Shown here one piece after another: positions 8,666 to 19,331 of a DNA stretch of 64,000 nt; position 1 is the first letter of the stretch; each line of letters starts with the position of its first letter. Position numbers and translations under genes: made by a program. The notes below the pieces were generated by a model. It was given only the letters and a program-made list of their open reading frames with translations, had not been told where the DNA came from and did not search any database. The DNA is from JBBDMC01 sp963826055 (GTDB taxonomy: Bacteria; Pseudomonadota; Alphaproteobacteria; Rhizobiales; Kaistiaceae). The stretch lies in the NCBI GenBank assembly GCA_963826055.1, contig CAWGVO010000009.1, positions 372,001-436,000 of the forward strand. The letters are read 5' to 3'.

Positions 8666-9705
8666 GCGCGTTGAGAATAGTGGATTTGCGAGAGCGCTCT
8701 TAGACGGGCCGCCGCCGTTTCCGCCGTCAGGTCACGCTGCGGCGAGCCGAGCATCTCGAAGCCGACCATGAATTTCCGGACCGTCGCCGAGCGCAACAGC
8801 GGCGGATAGAAGTGCGCATGCAACTGCCACTCGGCATGTGCCGCCCCGTCCGTCGGCCTCTGGTGGAAGCCCATCGAATAGGGGAAGGGGGTCTCGAACA
8901 GGTTGTCGTAGCGAATAGTGAGTTCGCGCAAGGCGGCCGCGAGCGCCGTCGACTCCTCCGCCGTCAATTCGTCGATCGCGCCGACGTGACGGCGCGGCAG
9001 CACCATCGTCTCGAACGGCCAGACCGCCCAGAATGGCACCAGCACGGTGAAATGGTCGTTTTCGAAGACGATCCGCTCGCCTGACTCGCGCTCAAGCTTC
9101 AGGTAGTCGACAAGCAGGGGCGAGCCGTGCGCCTGCCAATAGGCGGTCTGGCTGGCGAACTCCTTCGCCATCTCGTTCGGCAGCGTCCCCGTCGCCCAGA
9201 CCTGGCAGTGCGGATGCGGGTTACTCGCACCCATCGTGGCACCGCGATTCTCGAAGATCTGCACGGCATTGATGCCGTCGAGCGCGCCGAGCCCCCGGTA
9301 CTGCGCCGCCCAGACCCCGACCACCCGGGTGATGTCCTCGACCGTCATCCGCGCCAGCGTCAGGTCGTGGCGTGGCGAGAAGCAGATCACCCGGCAGATG
9401 CCGCGCTCCTCCTCGCCGACTATCAGGCCGCCGCGATCGAGCCCGCCGCCATTTTCGTCGGGCAACAGGGCAGGGAAATCGTTGTCGAAAACGAACGTGT
9501 AGGGGTAGCGCGGGTTGATCGCTCCCTGCGCGCGCCGGTTGCCGGGGCAGAGGTAGCAATCGGGATCGTAGGCCGGCGCCTCGGCGCCTGCGCGGGCCTC
9601 GGTCTGGCCCATCCACGGCCGTTCCGTACGATGCGGCGACACCAGCACCCATTCGCCGGTGAGCGGATTGAGCCGGCGGTGCGGAGCGGCCTGGAGGAAA
9701 TCCAT
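8662..9705 (-). CDS. galT: Galactose-1-phosphate uridylyltransferase
   Basis: Leloir-pathway enzyme that exchanges the uridylyl group between UDP-glucose and galactose 1-phosphate. The 347-residue product has the zinc-binding DCYLCPGN near residue 40, the active-site HPHCQVWAT (the HxH motif carrying the nucleophilic His), and the later HAHFYPPLLRS. I start at MDFLQAAPHRRLNP (9705), since translation from the upstream codon at 9738 would overlap galK. It is the last gene of the minus-strand araD-araB-galK-galT unit, 11 bases after galK. No galE is present, so the epimerase must be encoded elsewhere. Confidence 0.95.
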   Translation of the reverse strand: MDFLQAAPHRRLNPLTGEWVLVSPHRTERPWMGQTEARAGAEAPAYDPDCYLCPGNRRAQGAINPRYPYTFVFDNDFPALLPDENGGGLDRGGLIVGEEERGICRVICFSPRHDLTLARMTVEDITRVVGVWAAQYRGLGALDGINAVQIFENRGATMGASNPHPHCQVWATGTLPNEMAKEFASQTAYWQAHGSPLLVDYLKLERESGERIVFENDHFTVLVPFWAVWPFETMVLPRRHVGAIDELTAEESTALAAALRELTIRYDNLFETPFPYSMGFHQRPTDGAAHAEWQLHAHFYPPLLRSATVRKFMVGFEMLGSPQRDLTAETAAARLRALSQIHYSQRA

Positions 9706-9716
9706 TCGCACCGCTT

Positions 9717-10871
<1,155 letters not shown>

Positions 10872-10910
10872 GTCATGCCCTCGCCGTTTGCGTGAATCGT
10901 ATCACGCCGG

Positions 10911-12514
10911 CTAGCTGATCGCCTCCGTCGCCGCTTTCTCGATCGCGAGACCGGCCGAGTACTGCTCCAGCCACTTCGCGTAGCCCGCGACATCCGCGGG
11001 GTCCGGCTCCGCCACGTCGAGTTCGGCGCCCGCGAACACGCGCGTCCGCGAGGTAGTCGCTCGAGGCTCTCGTCCGCGCCCGTGCGCAGGTACTCGGCCA
11101 GCACGGCAATGCCCCACGCGCCGCCCTCGCTTGCGGTGTCGCCTACGGTCACCGGCGCGCCGATGGCCGCCGCCAGCAGACGCTGCGCGACGCCGGCGGT
11201 CCTGAACATGCCGCCGTGCGCGAACATCGAGTCGAGCCTCACGCCTTCTCCATGCAGCACGTTCATCCCGAGGCTCAGCGTGCCGAAGGCGGCGTAGAGC
11301 TGGGTGCGCACGAAGTTGGCGAGGGTGAGGCGGCTGCCCGGCGTGCGCACGACAAGCGGGCGTCCCTCGGTCAGACCGGTGATCGGTTCGCCGGCGAGGT
11401 AGTTGTATGCAAGCAGTCCGCCACCGTCGGCCTCGCCCTCCAGCGCCGCGCTGAACAGCGCCCCGAAAACGGCGTTCGTGTCCGCATCGGCGCCGATGGC
11501 GGCGGCGAATTCGGCGAAGACGCCGGCCCACGCCCCGAGCTCGCTTGCGCCGTTGTTGCAGTGAACCATGGCGACCAGATCGCCGGCGGGCGTGGTGACG
11601 ATATCGAGCTCTTCATGCACCGCGGTCAGCGGCTTTTCGAGCACCACCATCGCGAAGATGGACGTGCCCGCGCTGATGTTGCCGGTGCGCGGGGCGACCG
11701 CGTTGGTCGCCACCATGCCGGTCCCGGCGTCGCCTTCGGGCGGGCAGACCGGCGTCCCCGATTGCAGCGTGCCGGTCGGGTCGAGCAGCGCTGCGCCCTC
11801 AGCGGTGAGCGAGCCAGCGGCCTCTCCGGCGACAAGCACCCTGGGGAAGAGGGCGGTGACCTCGAGGTCGGGCCGACGGGTGGCAACCATCTCGCCGAAG
11901 CGCGCGAGCATCGGCGCGTTGTAGTCGTGCGTGACCGGATCGATCGGGAACATGCCCGAGGCATCGCCCACGCCGATCACCTTTTGGCCGGTAAGGCGCC
12001 AATGCACGAAGCCGGCGAGCGTTGTCATGAAATCAAGGTCGGAGACGTGCGGCTCCTCATCGAGAATCGCCTGATAGACGTGCGATGCCGACCATCTAAG
12101 CGGGAAGTTGAAGTTCAGCGCCCCGGTCAGCTCGGCCGCCGCGCGGCCCGTATTGGTGTTGCGCCAGGTACGGAAGGGGGCGAGCAAACGGCCATTGGCA
12201 TCGAACGCCAGGTATCCGTGCATCATCGCCGAGATGCCGAGGGCGCCGATCCGCGTCAGGGTCACGCCGTGGCGCCGCTCGACATCGGCCATCAGGTCCG
12301 CAACGGCGGCCTGAAGCCCGGCCCAGATTGCGTCTTCGTGGTAGGTCCACAGGCGGTCGACGAACTGGTTCTCCCAGCCGTGGTTGCCCGTGGCGAGCAC
12401 CTCGTGGTCCGGCCCGATCAGGCACGCCTTGATGTTGGTGGACCCGAATTCAACGCCGAGCGATGTGAGGCCCTCTGCGATCGCCGCAGCCGCGTCGGTG
12501 CCCTGCTGCGTCAT
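10911..12514 (-). CDS. araB: Ribulokinase-type FGGY kinase, frameshifted twice near the C-terminus
   Basis: Phosphorylates L-ribulose in L-arabinose catabolism. After MTQQGTDAAAA the protein shows the FGGY phosphate motif VEFGSTNIKACLIG, then GISAMMHGYLAFD, GNISAGTSIFAMVV and MFAHGGMFRTAG. The raw frame loses the family ending after GADESLE. DYLADA lies one base out of frame, and VFAGAELDVAEPDPADVAGY lies one further base out. Removing one base at about 11059-11068 and one at about 11040-11043 gives 533 residues ending at 10911. The start at 12514 follows araD after 13 bases. Genomic context (araD, araA) supports L-ribulose as the substrate. Confidence 0.9.
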
Positions 12515-12527
12515 CGGTCGTCGTCCC

Positions 12528-13226
12528 CTAGCCCTTCGTCTGTCCGTAGTAGGCGCCGGCGCCGTGCTTGCGGAAGAAGTGCTTGTCGTGGAGTTCGCGC
12601 GCCAGCGGCTTCGCGTGCGGATCGACCGCCAGCGTGTGCGTCGCCAGGCGCGCGATGTAGTCCAGTATGACGGCGTTGTGCACCGCGTCGGCCGCGTTGC
12701 TGCCCCAGGCGAAGGGGCCATGACCGGCAACCAGCACCGCCGGAATCGCATCCGGGTCGAGGTTGCTGAACGTGCGCACGATCACCTCACCCGTCGCCTT
12801 CTCGTATTCACCGGCGATCTCCTCCGGCGTCATGTCCGGTGTCACCGGCACCGCGCCGTGGAAATAGTCGGCGTGGGTCGTGCCGAAGCAGGGGATCGGC
12901 CGCTTCGCCTGCGCCCAGGACGTCGCGAATTCGGAATGGGTGTGGGCAACGCCGCCGATATTGGGGAAGGCCTTGTAGAGCTGCAGATGGGTCGGCAGGT
13001 CCGACGACGGTCTGAGATTGGTGTCGACGATTTGCCCGTCGAGATCAGTGACGACGATCTGCTCCGCCGTCAGTTCCTCGTAGGGAACCCCGCTCGGCTT
13101 GATCGCCACCAGGCCCTCTTCGCGGGAGATGCCGCTGACGTTGCCGAAGGTAAAAACGACCACTCCCCGTGCGACAAGTTCGAGGTTCGCGTCCAGGACC
13201 TCCTGGCGCAGGCGCTTGAGCAGCAT
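12528..13226 (-). CDS. araD: L-ribulose-5-phosphate 4-epimerase
   Basis: Class II aldolase-fold, zinc-dependent enzyme that turns L-ribulose 5-phosphate into D-xylulose 5-phosphate. The 232 residues match the AraD length. The motifs TFGNVSGISREEG (phosphate loop), HTHSEFATSWAQ (two zinc His) and GHGPFAWGSNAADAVHNAV (third His) are all present. The C-terminus HDKHFFRKHGAGAYYGQ is characteristic of AraD rather than of fuculose aldolases. It is the first gene of the minus-strand operon and diverges from araA. Confidence 0.95.
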   Translation of the reverse strand: MLLKRLRQEVLDANLELVARGVVVFTFGNVSGISREEGLVAIKPSGVPYEELTAEQIVVTDLDGQIVDTNLRPSSDLPTHLQLYKAFPNIGGVAHTHSEFATSWAQAKRPIPCFGTTHADYFHGAVPVTPDMTPEEIAGEYEKATGEVIVRTFSNLDPDAIPAVLVAGHGPFAWGSNAADAVHNAVILDYIARLATHTLAVDPHAKPLARELHDKHFFRKHGAGAYYGQTKG

Positions 13227-13299
13227 GACGAATTACCGATGTTGGGCGGCCGTAGCCGGCTTCCGCGTGGACAAGGTTGGAGCCCGTGCATATTGTATG

Positions 13300-13328
13300 A
13301 TGAAAGGGCTATGTCGTTGTATTGTCAA
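13300..13328 (-). promoter_or_regulatory. Predicted promoter of araD-araB-galK-galT
   Basis: On the minus strand, TTGACA (13328-13323) and TTTCAT (13305-13300) are separated by 17 bases. The -35 box is perfect and the -10 box matches at four of six positions. The box overlaps the palindrome described separately, so a bound regulator would block it. Prediction from sequence only. Confidence 0.45.
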
Positions 13329-13333
13329 CAACG
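13315..13333. promoter_or_regulatory. Palindromic candidate operator between araD and araA
   Basis: CGTTGT (13315-13320) and ACAACG (13328-13333) form a perfect inverted repeat around ATTGTCA. It lies in the 160-base region between the divergent araD and araA genes and covers the predicted -35 box of the araD operon. The size and symmetry fit a dimeric repressor of the GntR or LacI class. No regulator gene lies nearby. Confidence 0.5.
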
Positions 13334-13386
13334 TACGCCCGTGGCGCGATGCGCGCGTGACGGCTCCGACCCGACCGAGGACGTGA

Positions 13387-14895
13387 ATGATCGACTTCTC
13401 CCGCCGCGAAATCTGGTTCATCACCGGCAGCCAGCACCTTTATGGTCCCGAAACTCTGGCGCAAGTCGCCGCTGACTCCAGTCGGATCGTGGACAGCCTC
13501 AACGCCGCGGCGGGACTGGCGGTGAGGCTCGTGTTCAAGCCGGTCGTCACCACCCCCGACGAGATCGCCCGGATGCTCGCCGATGCCAACGCTGCGCCTG
13601 AGTGTATCGGCCTCGTCGCGTGGATGCACACCTTCAGCCCGGCAAAGATGTGGATCAGGGGCCTCACCAGCCTCACCAAGCCGCTCTGTCATTTCCACAC
13701 CCAGTTCAACCGCGATATTCCGTGGTCGTCCATCGACATGGACTTCATGAACCTCAACCAGTCGGCGCACGGCGACCGCGAGTTCGGTTTCATTTGCTCG
13801 CGCCTCCGCCTGAACCGCAAGGTGGTGGTCGGCCATTGGCAGGAGCCCGGCGTTCACGCGCGGCTCGCGACTTGGGTGCGAGCCGCGGCCGGCTGGGACG
13901 ACATGCGGCGCATGAAGATCGCCCGCTTCGGCGACAACATGCGCCAGGTCGCTGTCACCGAGGGTGATAAGGTCGAGGCCGAAATTCGCCTCGGCGTCGC
14001 CGTCAACGGTTACGGGCTCGGCGACCTCGTTGCCTTCCAGGACAAGGTTTCCGACACCGACGTCGACCGCCTCTGCGAGGAATACGCCGCAAGCTACGAT
14101 CTGATGCCCGCGCTCAGGAAGGGCGCCGCACGCCACCAATCGCTGCGCGACGCCGCCCGCATCGAACTGGCGCTCCGTGCTTTCCTTGCCGACGGCAATT
14201 TCCAGGGGTTCACCGACACCTTTGAGAACCTGCACGGCCTCAAGCAGCTTCCCGGTATCGCGGCCCAGCGGCTGATGGCCGACGGTTACGGCTTTGGCGC
14301 CGAGGGCGACTGGAAGCACGCCGCGCTCGTGCGCGCCATGAAAGTGATGGCTCACGGCCTTCCGGGGGGCGTCAGTTTCATGGAGGACTACACATACCAC
14401 TTCGATCCGGCCGGTCCCGCCGTGCTAGGCGCCCACATGCTGGAAATATGCCCCTCGATCGCGGCAACCAGGCCGTCGTGCGAGGTGCATCCGCTGTCCA
14501 TCGGAGGCAAGGAGGACCCGGTCCGGCTGGTGTTCGATTCGGCAACCGGCGACGCCGTCAACGCCTCGATCGTCGATATGGGCAACCGCTTCCGCATGGT
14601 GGTGAACGCGGTCAAGGTCGTTTCGCCACCCGAGAAGCTGCCCAAGCTCCCGGTCGCCCGCGCGCTGTGGATCCCCGAGCCCGACCTCGCCGTCGGCGCT
14701 GCCGCCTGGATCCACGCCGGCGGCGCCCATCACACCGGCTTCTCGCTGGCGCTGACGCCGGAGCACCTCGATGACTTCGCCGCCATGGCCGGCATCGAGT
14801 TCGTGCTTGTCGACAGGGACACCACGCTCCGCGATTTCAAGAACGAACTACGCTGGAACGACGCCGCCTATATGGTGGTCGGCGCGCTCCGCTGA
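13387..14895 (+). CDS. araA: L-arabinose isomerase
   Basis: Converts L-arabinose to L-ribulose, the first step before araB and araD. The 502 residues match the family length. It begins MIDFSRREIWFITGSQHLYG, contains HTFSPAKMW, HFHTQFN and the MNLNQSAHGDREFGF segment, and has MEDYTYHFDPAGPAVLGAHMLEICPSIA split over the active site, with the Glu and His expected to bind Mn. The ATG at 13387 begins directly in family sequence. It diverges from the araD operon, so the complete isomerase-kinase-epimerase pathway is here, but no arabinose-specific transporter gene adjoins it. Confidence 0.97.
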   Translation: MIDFSRREIWFITGSQHLYGPETLAQVAADSSRIVDSLNAAAGLAVRLVFKPVVTTPDEIARMLADANAAPECIGLVAWMHTFSPAKMWIRGLTSLTKPLCHFHTQFNRDIPWSSIDMDFMNLNQSAHGDREFGFICSRLRLNRKVVVGHWQEPGVHARLATWVRAAAGWDDMRRMKIARFGDNMRQVAVTEGDKVEAEIRLGVAVNGYGLGDLVAFQDKVSDTDVDRLCEEYAASYDLMPALRKGAARHQSLRDAARIELALRAFLADGNFQGFTDTFENLHGLKQLPGIAAQRLMADGYGFGAEGDWKHAALVRAMKVMAHGLPGGVSFMEDYTYHFDPAGPAVLGAHMLEICPSIAATRPSCEVHPLSIGGKEDPVRLVFDSATGDAVNASIVDMGNRFRMVVNAVKVVSPPEKLPKLPVARALWIPEPDLAVGAAAWIHAGGAHHTGFSLALTPEHLDDFAAMAGIEFVLVDRDTTLRDFKNELRWNDAAYMVVGALR

Positions 14896-14947
14896 TGTTT
14901 TGGCCTGCGCCGGGGTCGGGCCGACAAGCTGTCGACGAACCGCCCGA

Positions 14948-15787
14948 CTAGTGCGCCATCAGAACCGGCAGCGTGGTTTCGGCAATGATGTGGCGCGTCG
15001 CGCCCCCGAAAATCATCTGCCGCAGGCGGCTTTGGGTGAAGGCGCCCTTGACGACCAGGTCGCTTCCGAATTTCGCGGCTTCGTCGAGGATCGCTTTCCC
15101 CGCCGACCGATCGCCGCGCTGGACCGTCAATGCTTCACACGTCGCACCGTTGCGCGTCAGGTGAAGCGCGACCTCCTCGCCGCTGGGCCCGGGCACCCCC
15201 GCGCCCTCGACCGTCAGAACCATGACCCGCCGCGCCTGCCGCAGAACGGGCAGGCAGAGCCCGATGATCCGCGCTGATTCGGTGCTTCCGTTCCAGGCAA
15301 TCGTCACCACCTCGCCGAGCCGCTCCGGCGCGACCGGCGGCGCAATCAGGATCGGGCGCCCGCTCTCGAACAGCGCCGTTTCCAGCGTGCTCATGCGCGG
15401 GCTGGTCGGCGTCGGGCCCGGCCGCCCGACCACGGTGAGGTTGAAAACCCGGCTATGGCTCGCCAGGAAGGCGTCGCCGCTCGCGGCCCGTTCGTTCCAC
15501 CGGTACGAGGCCGCCTGTCCGGACGTGCCCTCGGGAGCGATCTCGTGCCTGGCCATGACCCCCTCGAACAGCTGACGCGACTCCTCGGCCGACTGCTCCT
15601 CGTGGGCGAAATCCGCTGGATAGAGGATCACCTGGCCGACGGCGTCGGCGGCGGCGAGCACGTTCAACTGTTGGGCGAGGGCAAACCCCTCCACGTAGCC
15701 GTCGAATCGGCGCGCGAGCAGGCATGCTGCCGTCAGGCTCGACTCCATCAGATCGTTGCGTTCCACCGGAACGAGGATTGTTTTCAT
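14948..15787 (-). CDS. Universal stress protein with two Usp domains
   Basis: 279 residues. The N-terminal half begins MKTILVPVER, a typical UspA first strand with an ATP-site Asp replaced by Glu. The second half begins VVTIAWNGSTESARI and ends with the nucleotide-loop pattern GAFTQSRLRQMIFGGATRHIIAETTLPVL split over two segments, close to the GxxGxRxxxxxGS loop of ATP-binding Usp proteins. I use the ATG at 15787, since the longer frame to 15967 runs through the divergent MFS promoter and has no Usp sequence. Role: cytosolic stress survival; no specific function can be stated. Confidence 0.87.
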   Translation of the reverse strand: MKTILVPVERNDLMESSLTAACLLARRFDGYVEGFALAQQLNVLAAADAVGQVILYPADFAHEEQSAEESRQLFEGVMARHEIAPEGTSGQAASYRWNERAASGDAFLASHSRVFNLTVVGRPGPTPTSPRMSTLETALFESGRPILIAPPVAPERLGEVVTIAWNGSTESARIIGLCLPVLRQARRVMVLTVEGAGVPGPSGEEVALHLTRNGATCEALTVQRGDRSAGKAILDEAAKFGSDLVVKGAFTQSRLRQMIFGGATRHIIAETTLPVLMAH

Positions 15788-15881
15788 GGAGAACAGCTCC
15801 CAGGGGATCGAACACACGCCGCCGATAGGGTACACCGTTGTCGTTCCCAGCGCCTGTCCTTTCCGGCAAAGTCCCGCCCCG

Positions 15882-17381
15882 ATGTCCGATCCGTCGCGCC
15901 CGCCCGCGCAATTGCCGGCCCCAGGCCTCGGCAAGAGGCCCTTTCTCGCTCTCTTCCCATCGATCATGCTGCCGATGTTTCTGGCGATGATCGATCAGAC
16001 GATCGTCGCCGCTGCCCTGCCGACGATCGCGGGCGACCTTGGCGGCGCCGAAAAGGTCTCGTGGGTCGTCATCGGCTATCTCATCGCCGCCACCATCGTC
16101 TCACCCGTCTATGGCAGGCTGGGGGACCTTCTCGGCCACAAGCGCCTGATGTTCGTTGCCCTCGTGGTCCTCATCGTGGCCTCGATATTCTGTGCCCTCA
16201 CAACCAGCGTCGAAATGCTGATCGCGGCCCGGATCCTGCAGGGTCTGGGCGGGGGCGGCCTGATGACCCTTTCGCAGGCTCTGATCGGCGTGCACGTGCC
16301 GCCGCGCGAACGGGCCCGCTATCAGGGTTTGCTTTCGACGACCGCGGTTTCCGCGACCGCATTCGGATCGGTCGCCGGTGGTTGGCTGACGGAACAGTTC
16401 GGCTGGCGGTCGATCTTCATCGTCGGCGTGCCGATCGGGCTGGTGGCGATGGCGCTGGTGCGACGATTGCCCGCGTCCGTCGTGGAGGGCAAGCGGTTCC
16501 GTTTCGACTTTTTCGGTCTTTTTCTTTTCATCGTGTTCATAACCTCCTCCCTCCTCGGTCTTCGCCAGGTGCAGGAGTGGAGGCCGGAGATCGTGTTGCC
16601 GAGCCTTGCCCTCCTGGCGCTCGGCGTCGTCGCGGTCCTCGTGCTGATATGGACCGAAAAGCGGGTCCCCGATCCGCTCCTGCCCGTCCCCCTTTTTCGC
16701 AACCCGGCGATTTGGCGAAGCGACCTGATGGCGCTCTGCCACGGAGCCTTGCTCGTGTCGCTGATGACCTTTCTGCCGATTTATCTGAAGGTGGAGCACG
16801 GCGCCAGCGCGACGCGGATCGGTCTCGTCCTTCTGCCGATCACCATCGGCGTGTCGGTTGGGTCGATAGCCACGGGCATGCTGATCCTTTGGACGGGCCG
16901 CACCGCGATCATTCCGTCGCTCGGCCTGGTTGTGGTCGTCCTCCTCCTCGTGACCGTCGGCGCACTGCTGCCGGTTTTGACGGTTGCCCACCTGACAGCG
17001 ATGCTGAGTGTTTGCACGTTCTTCGTCGGCACGCTCATGACCGTGGTGCAACTGACGGCGCAGGCGGCCTCAGGTCCGAATTTTCGAGGCACTGCGGCCG
17101 CATCCGTCCAGTTCTCGCGGTCGATCGGCGCGACGCTCGGGACGGCTCTCATCGCCGCGGTCCTGTTCGCCACGATGGCGTCGACCGATGCCGACGCGGC
17201 GCGCTTGTTCGCCGATATCCTGCAGGAGCGTTCGGATGCTACCTCGTTTCTGACCGGGGCGCGGCGCGCCGTGGTCGAGGCGGAGATAACGTTCGCATTT
17301 CAGGTCGCCTTCTTCGTGATGTCCGGCTTCTCCGCGGTCGCCATGGTTCTTGCGTGGACGCTCCCGGTGCGTCGCACATAG
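15882..17381 (+). CDS. MFS multidrug exporter, DHA2 (EmrB/QacA-like) family
   Basis: 499 residues with about fourteen membrane helices, the DHA2 layout. Motif D1-like LAMIDQTIVAAALPTIAGDLGG lies across the first helix and loop, the motif A-like GRLGDLLGHKRLMF follows helix 2, and ILQGLGGGGLMTLSQALIG follows near helix 4. The start MSDPSRPP at 15882 precedes the first helix by a short cytosolic stretch; two upstream ATGs in the same frame (15756, 15786) fall in or beyond the divergent stress-protein gene's start region. Probably proton-driven drug or solute export; the substrate is unknown. Confidence 0.85.
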   Translation: MSDPSRPPAQLPAPGLGKRPFLALFPSIMLPMFLAMIDQTIVAAALPTIAGDLGGAEKVSWVVIGYLIAATIVSPVYGRLGDLLGHKRLMFVALVVLIVASIFCALTTSVEMLIAARILQGLGGGGLMTLSQALIGVHVPPRERARYQGLLSTTAVSATAFGSVAGGWLTEQFGWRSIFIVGVPIGLVAMALVRRLPASVVEGKRFRFDFFGLFLFIVFITSSLLGLRQVQEWRPEIVLPSLALLALGVVAVLVLIWTEKRVPDPLLPVPLFRNPAIWRSDLMALCHGALLVSLMTFLPIYLKVEHGASATRIGLVLLPITIGVSVGSIATGMLILWTGRTAIIPSLGLVVVVLLLVTVGALLPVLTVAHLTAMLSVCTFFVGTLMTVVQLTAQAASGPNFRGTAAASVQFSRSIGATLGTALIAAVLFATMASTDADAARLFADILQERSDATSFLTGARRAVVEAEITFAFQVAFFVMSGFSAVAMVLAWTLPVRRT

Positions 17382-17507
17382 GTTCGCCTTGCCCCGCGCT
17401 GGTGTTTCGGCAAAACCTCCGATAAGGGGGCGATATCGCGCCGGCCGGTAACGGCTGGCACGGTGCTGGCATCCGATCGGTCAACGGCAAGGGGCACCGG
17501 CCTCGCA

Positions 17508-18414
17508 ATGACCCAGGTTCTGGTCGACAGCCTCATCAGGGCGGCGGAGCTTTCCTTCCTCGCGGTCGGCCTCACCATGGTCTACAGCGTGCTTCGCTTC
17601 GCGAATTTCGCCCACGTCGAGTTCGCTACCGTCGGCGCCTACTTCGCGTTGGCGCTGTCCGGCACCATCGGCCTGCCGCTCGTCGTGGCGGCGGCGCTCG
17701 CCGTCGTCATCGCCGGGGCGCTCGGCGTCGTCATCGATCGCGCGATCTTCGCGCGGCTGCGCACCGCCTCGCCGATCATGCTGATGATCGTCAGCTTCGC
17801 CCTTGGCATTGCCATGCGCGAGACGGTGCGCGCGATCTGGGGACCTTCGCCGTTCTTCTACAGCCTCGGGGTGCTTCCACCCTGGCACGTCTTCGGCGTC
17901 TTCGTCACGCCGACCCAGCTCATCATCGTCGACCGCCGCCGTGGTGGCAATGCCGGCGTTCCATCTCCTGCTCAGCCGAACGACGCTCGGCATCGCCATG
18001 CGCGCCACCGCCGACAATGCCGTCCTGTCGCAGGCGAGCGGCATCCCCACCGAACGGGTCATCCGCTCCGTCTGGCTGATCGGCGCCGGCTTCGCCGCTC
18101 TCGGCGGCATCCTCGTCGGCCTCAACACCCAACTCAAGCCCGACATGGGCCTCGGCCTCATCATCGAGGTGTTCAGCGCGGCGATCGTCGGCGGCATCGG
18201 TTCGCCATACGGGGCGATCCTCGGCGCCATTCTTGTCGGCTTCGCCGAGAACGTCGGGCTGGCGATCGACTGGTCGCCGCTCCTCAACGCCCTCGGCTTT
18301 TCGGTCGAGCGCTTCACTTATATCCCGACCGGCTACAAGGCGGCGGTGGCCTTCGGTCTCCTCATCCTCACGCTGCTCGTGCGGCCGCGCGGGCTTCTCG
18401 GAGCCCGGCGGTGA
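17508..18414 (+). CDS. livH: Branched-chain amino-acid-type ABC permease LivH, frameshifted
   Basis: Inner-membrane permease of a HAAT-family importer. MTQVLVDSLIRAAELSFLA begins at the ATG at 17508. LTMVYSVLRFANFAHVEF is the family's first conserved block. The raw frame loses the family after PTQLIIV at about 17928. The rest (AMPAFHLLLSRTTLGIAMRA, IGAGFAALGGILVGLN, IVGGIGSPYGAILGA) lies one base out of frame and ends at 18414. Removing one base at about 17928-17940 gives 301 residues, a normal LivH length. Uncorrected, the first frame runs into LivM and produces a false 622-residue fusion. The stop overlaps the livM start. Confidence 0.88.
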
Positions 18415-19331
18415 TCGAATTCCTCGTTTACATCGTTACCATTTCGGGCATCTGGGGCATCCTCAGCCTCAGCCTGAACCTCCAGTTCGGCGTCGCCGGT
18501 CTGGTCAATCTCGGCCAGGTCGTCTTCTTCATGCTCGGCGCATACACATCGACCATCCTGGTCAAGCTTCTCGGCGCCCCCATCCCGGTCGGCATGGCTG
18601 CCGGCGCCCTGGTAGCTGCCCTCTTCGGCATGCTGATGGCGCTGCCGGCGGCCAACCTCAAGGAAGACTACTGGGCGATCAGCACGCTCGCCGCGGCGGA
18701 AATCGTCCGCATCGTATTCCTCAATACGTCGCTCGGCGGACCCTACGTCGGCGCCGCCTTCGGCGTCTCCGGCATACCGCGGCCGCTGCGTCAGTGGTTC
18801 GACGCGCACGGCCTTTCGATCGCCGACTACAACGTCTTTTACATGGTCCTGGTCCTCATTTGCCTGGCGGCTGCGTACGCGCTGGTCACCTATCTCGCCG
18901 CAGCACCCATCGGGCGCACCCTGAAGGCGATGCGCGAGGGCGACGAAGTTCCGCTTGCCCTCGGCAAGGCGGTGGGCGGGCTGCGCATCCGCGCCATGGC
19001 CGTCGGCGGGGCGCTCGCCGGCTTCGCCGGTGCCCTTTTCGCCCACTACAACGCCTTTATCTCGCCGGAGTATTTCCTGCCGGTCGAGACTTTCATCGTC
19101 TGGTCGATGGTGATCCTCGGCGGGCCGGGCAACTTCCTCGGCGCCCTGGCGGGGACCGTGATTGTGGAGGCGCTATACAACTCCACCCGCTTCGTCGCGC
19201 CACTCCTCAACATCAGGCCCGAGGTTCTCGCTCCGCTCCGGCTGATCGCCATCGCCGCCATCATCATCCTGGTCATCATGTTCATGCCGCGCGGCCTGCT
19301 GCCGGAAAGGCGACGTCGTTATGGCCGCTGA
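18411..19331 (+). CDS. livM: Branched-chain amino-acid-type ABC permease LivM
   Basis: 306 residues, second permease of the importer. It starts at the GTG at 18411, whose bases overlap the livH stop (GTGA). SLSLNLQFGVAGLVNLGQVVFFMLGAYT covers the LivM first-helix block in two parts, and VLGGPGNFLGALAGTVIVE near residue 220 is the cytoplasmic loop that contacts the ATPase. It ends with FMPRGLLPERR, the usual LivM tail, and overlaps livG by 11 bases. Confidence 0.88.
   Translation: MIEFLVYIVTISGIWGILSLSLNLQFGVAGLVNLGQVVFFMLGAYTSTILVKLLGAPIPVGMAAGALVAALFGMLMALPAANLKEDYWAISTLAAAEIVRIVFLNTSLGGPYVGAAFGVSGIPRPLRQWFDAHGLSIADYNVFYMVLVLICLAAAYALVTYLAAAPIGRTLKAMREGDEVPLALGKAVGGLRIRAMAVGGALAGFAGALFAHYNAFISPEYFLPVETFIVWSMVILGGPGNFLGALAGTVIVEALYNSTRFVAPLLNIRPEVLAPLRLIAIAAIIILVIMFMPRGLLPERRRRYGR

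Noticed and set aside
10873..11109. Small separate minus-strand gene after araB
   Set aside because: Its start (DYLAD) is the out-of-frame continuation of araB. Better explained by two one-base shifts.
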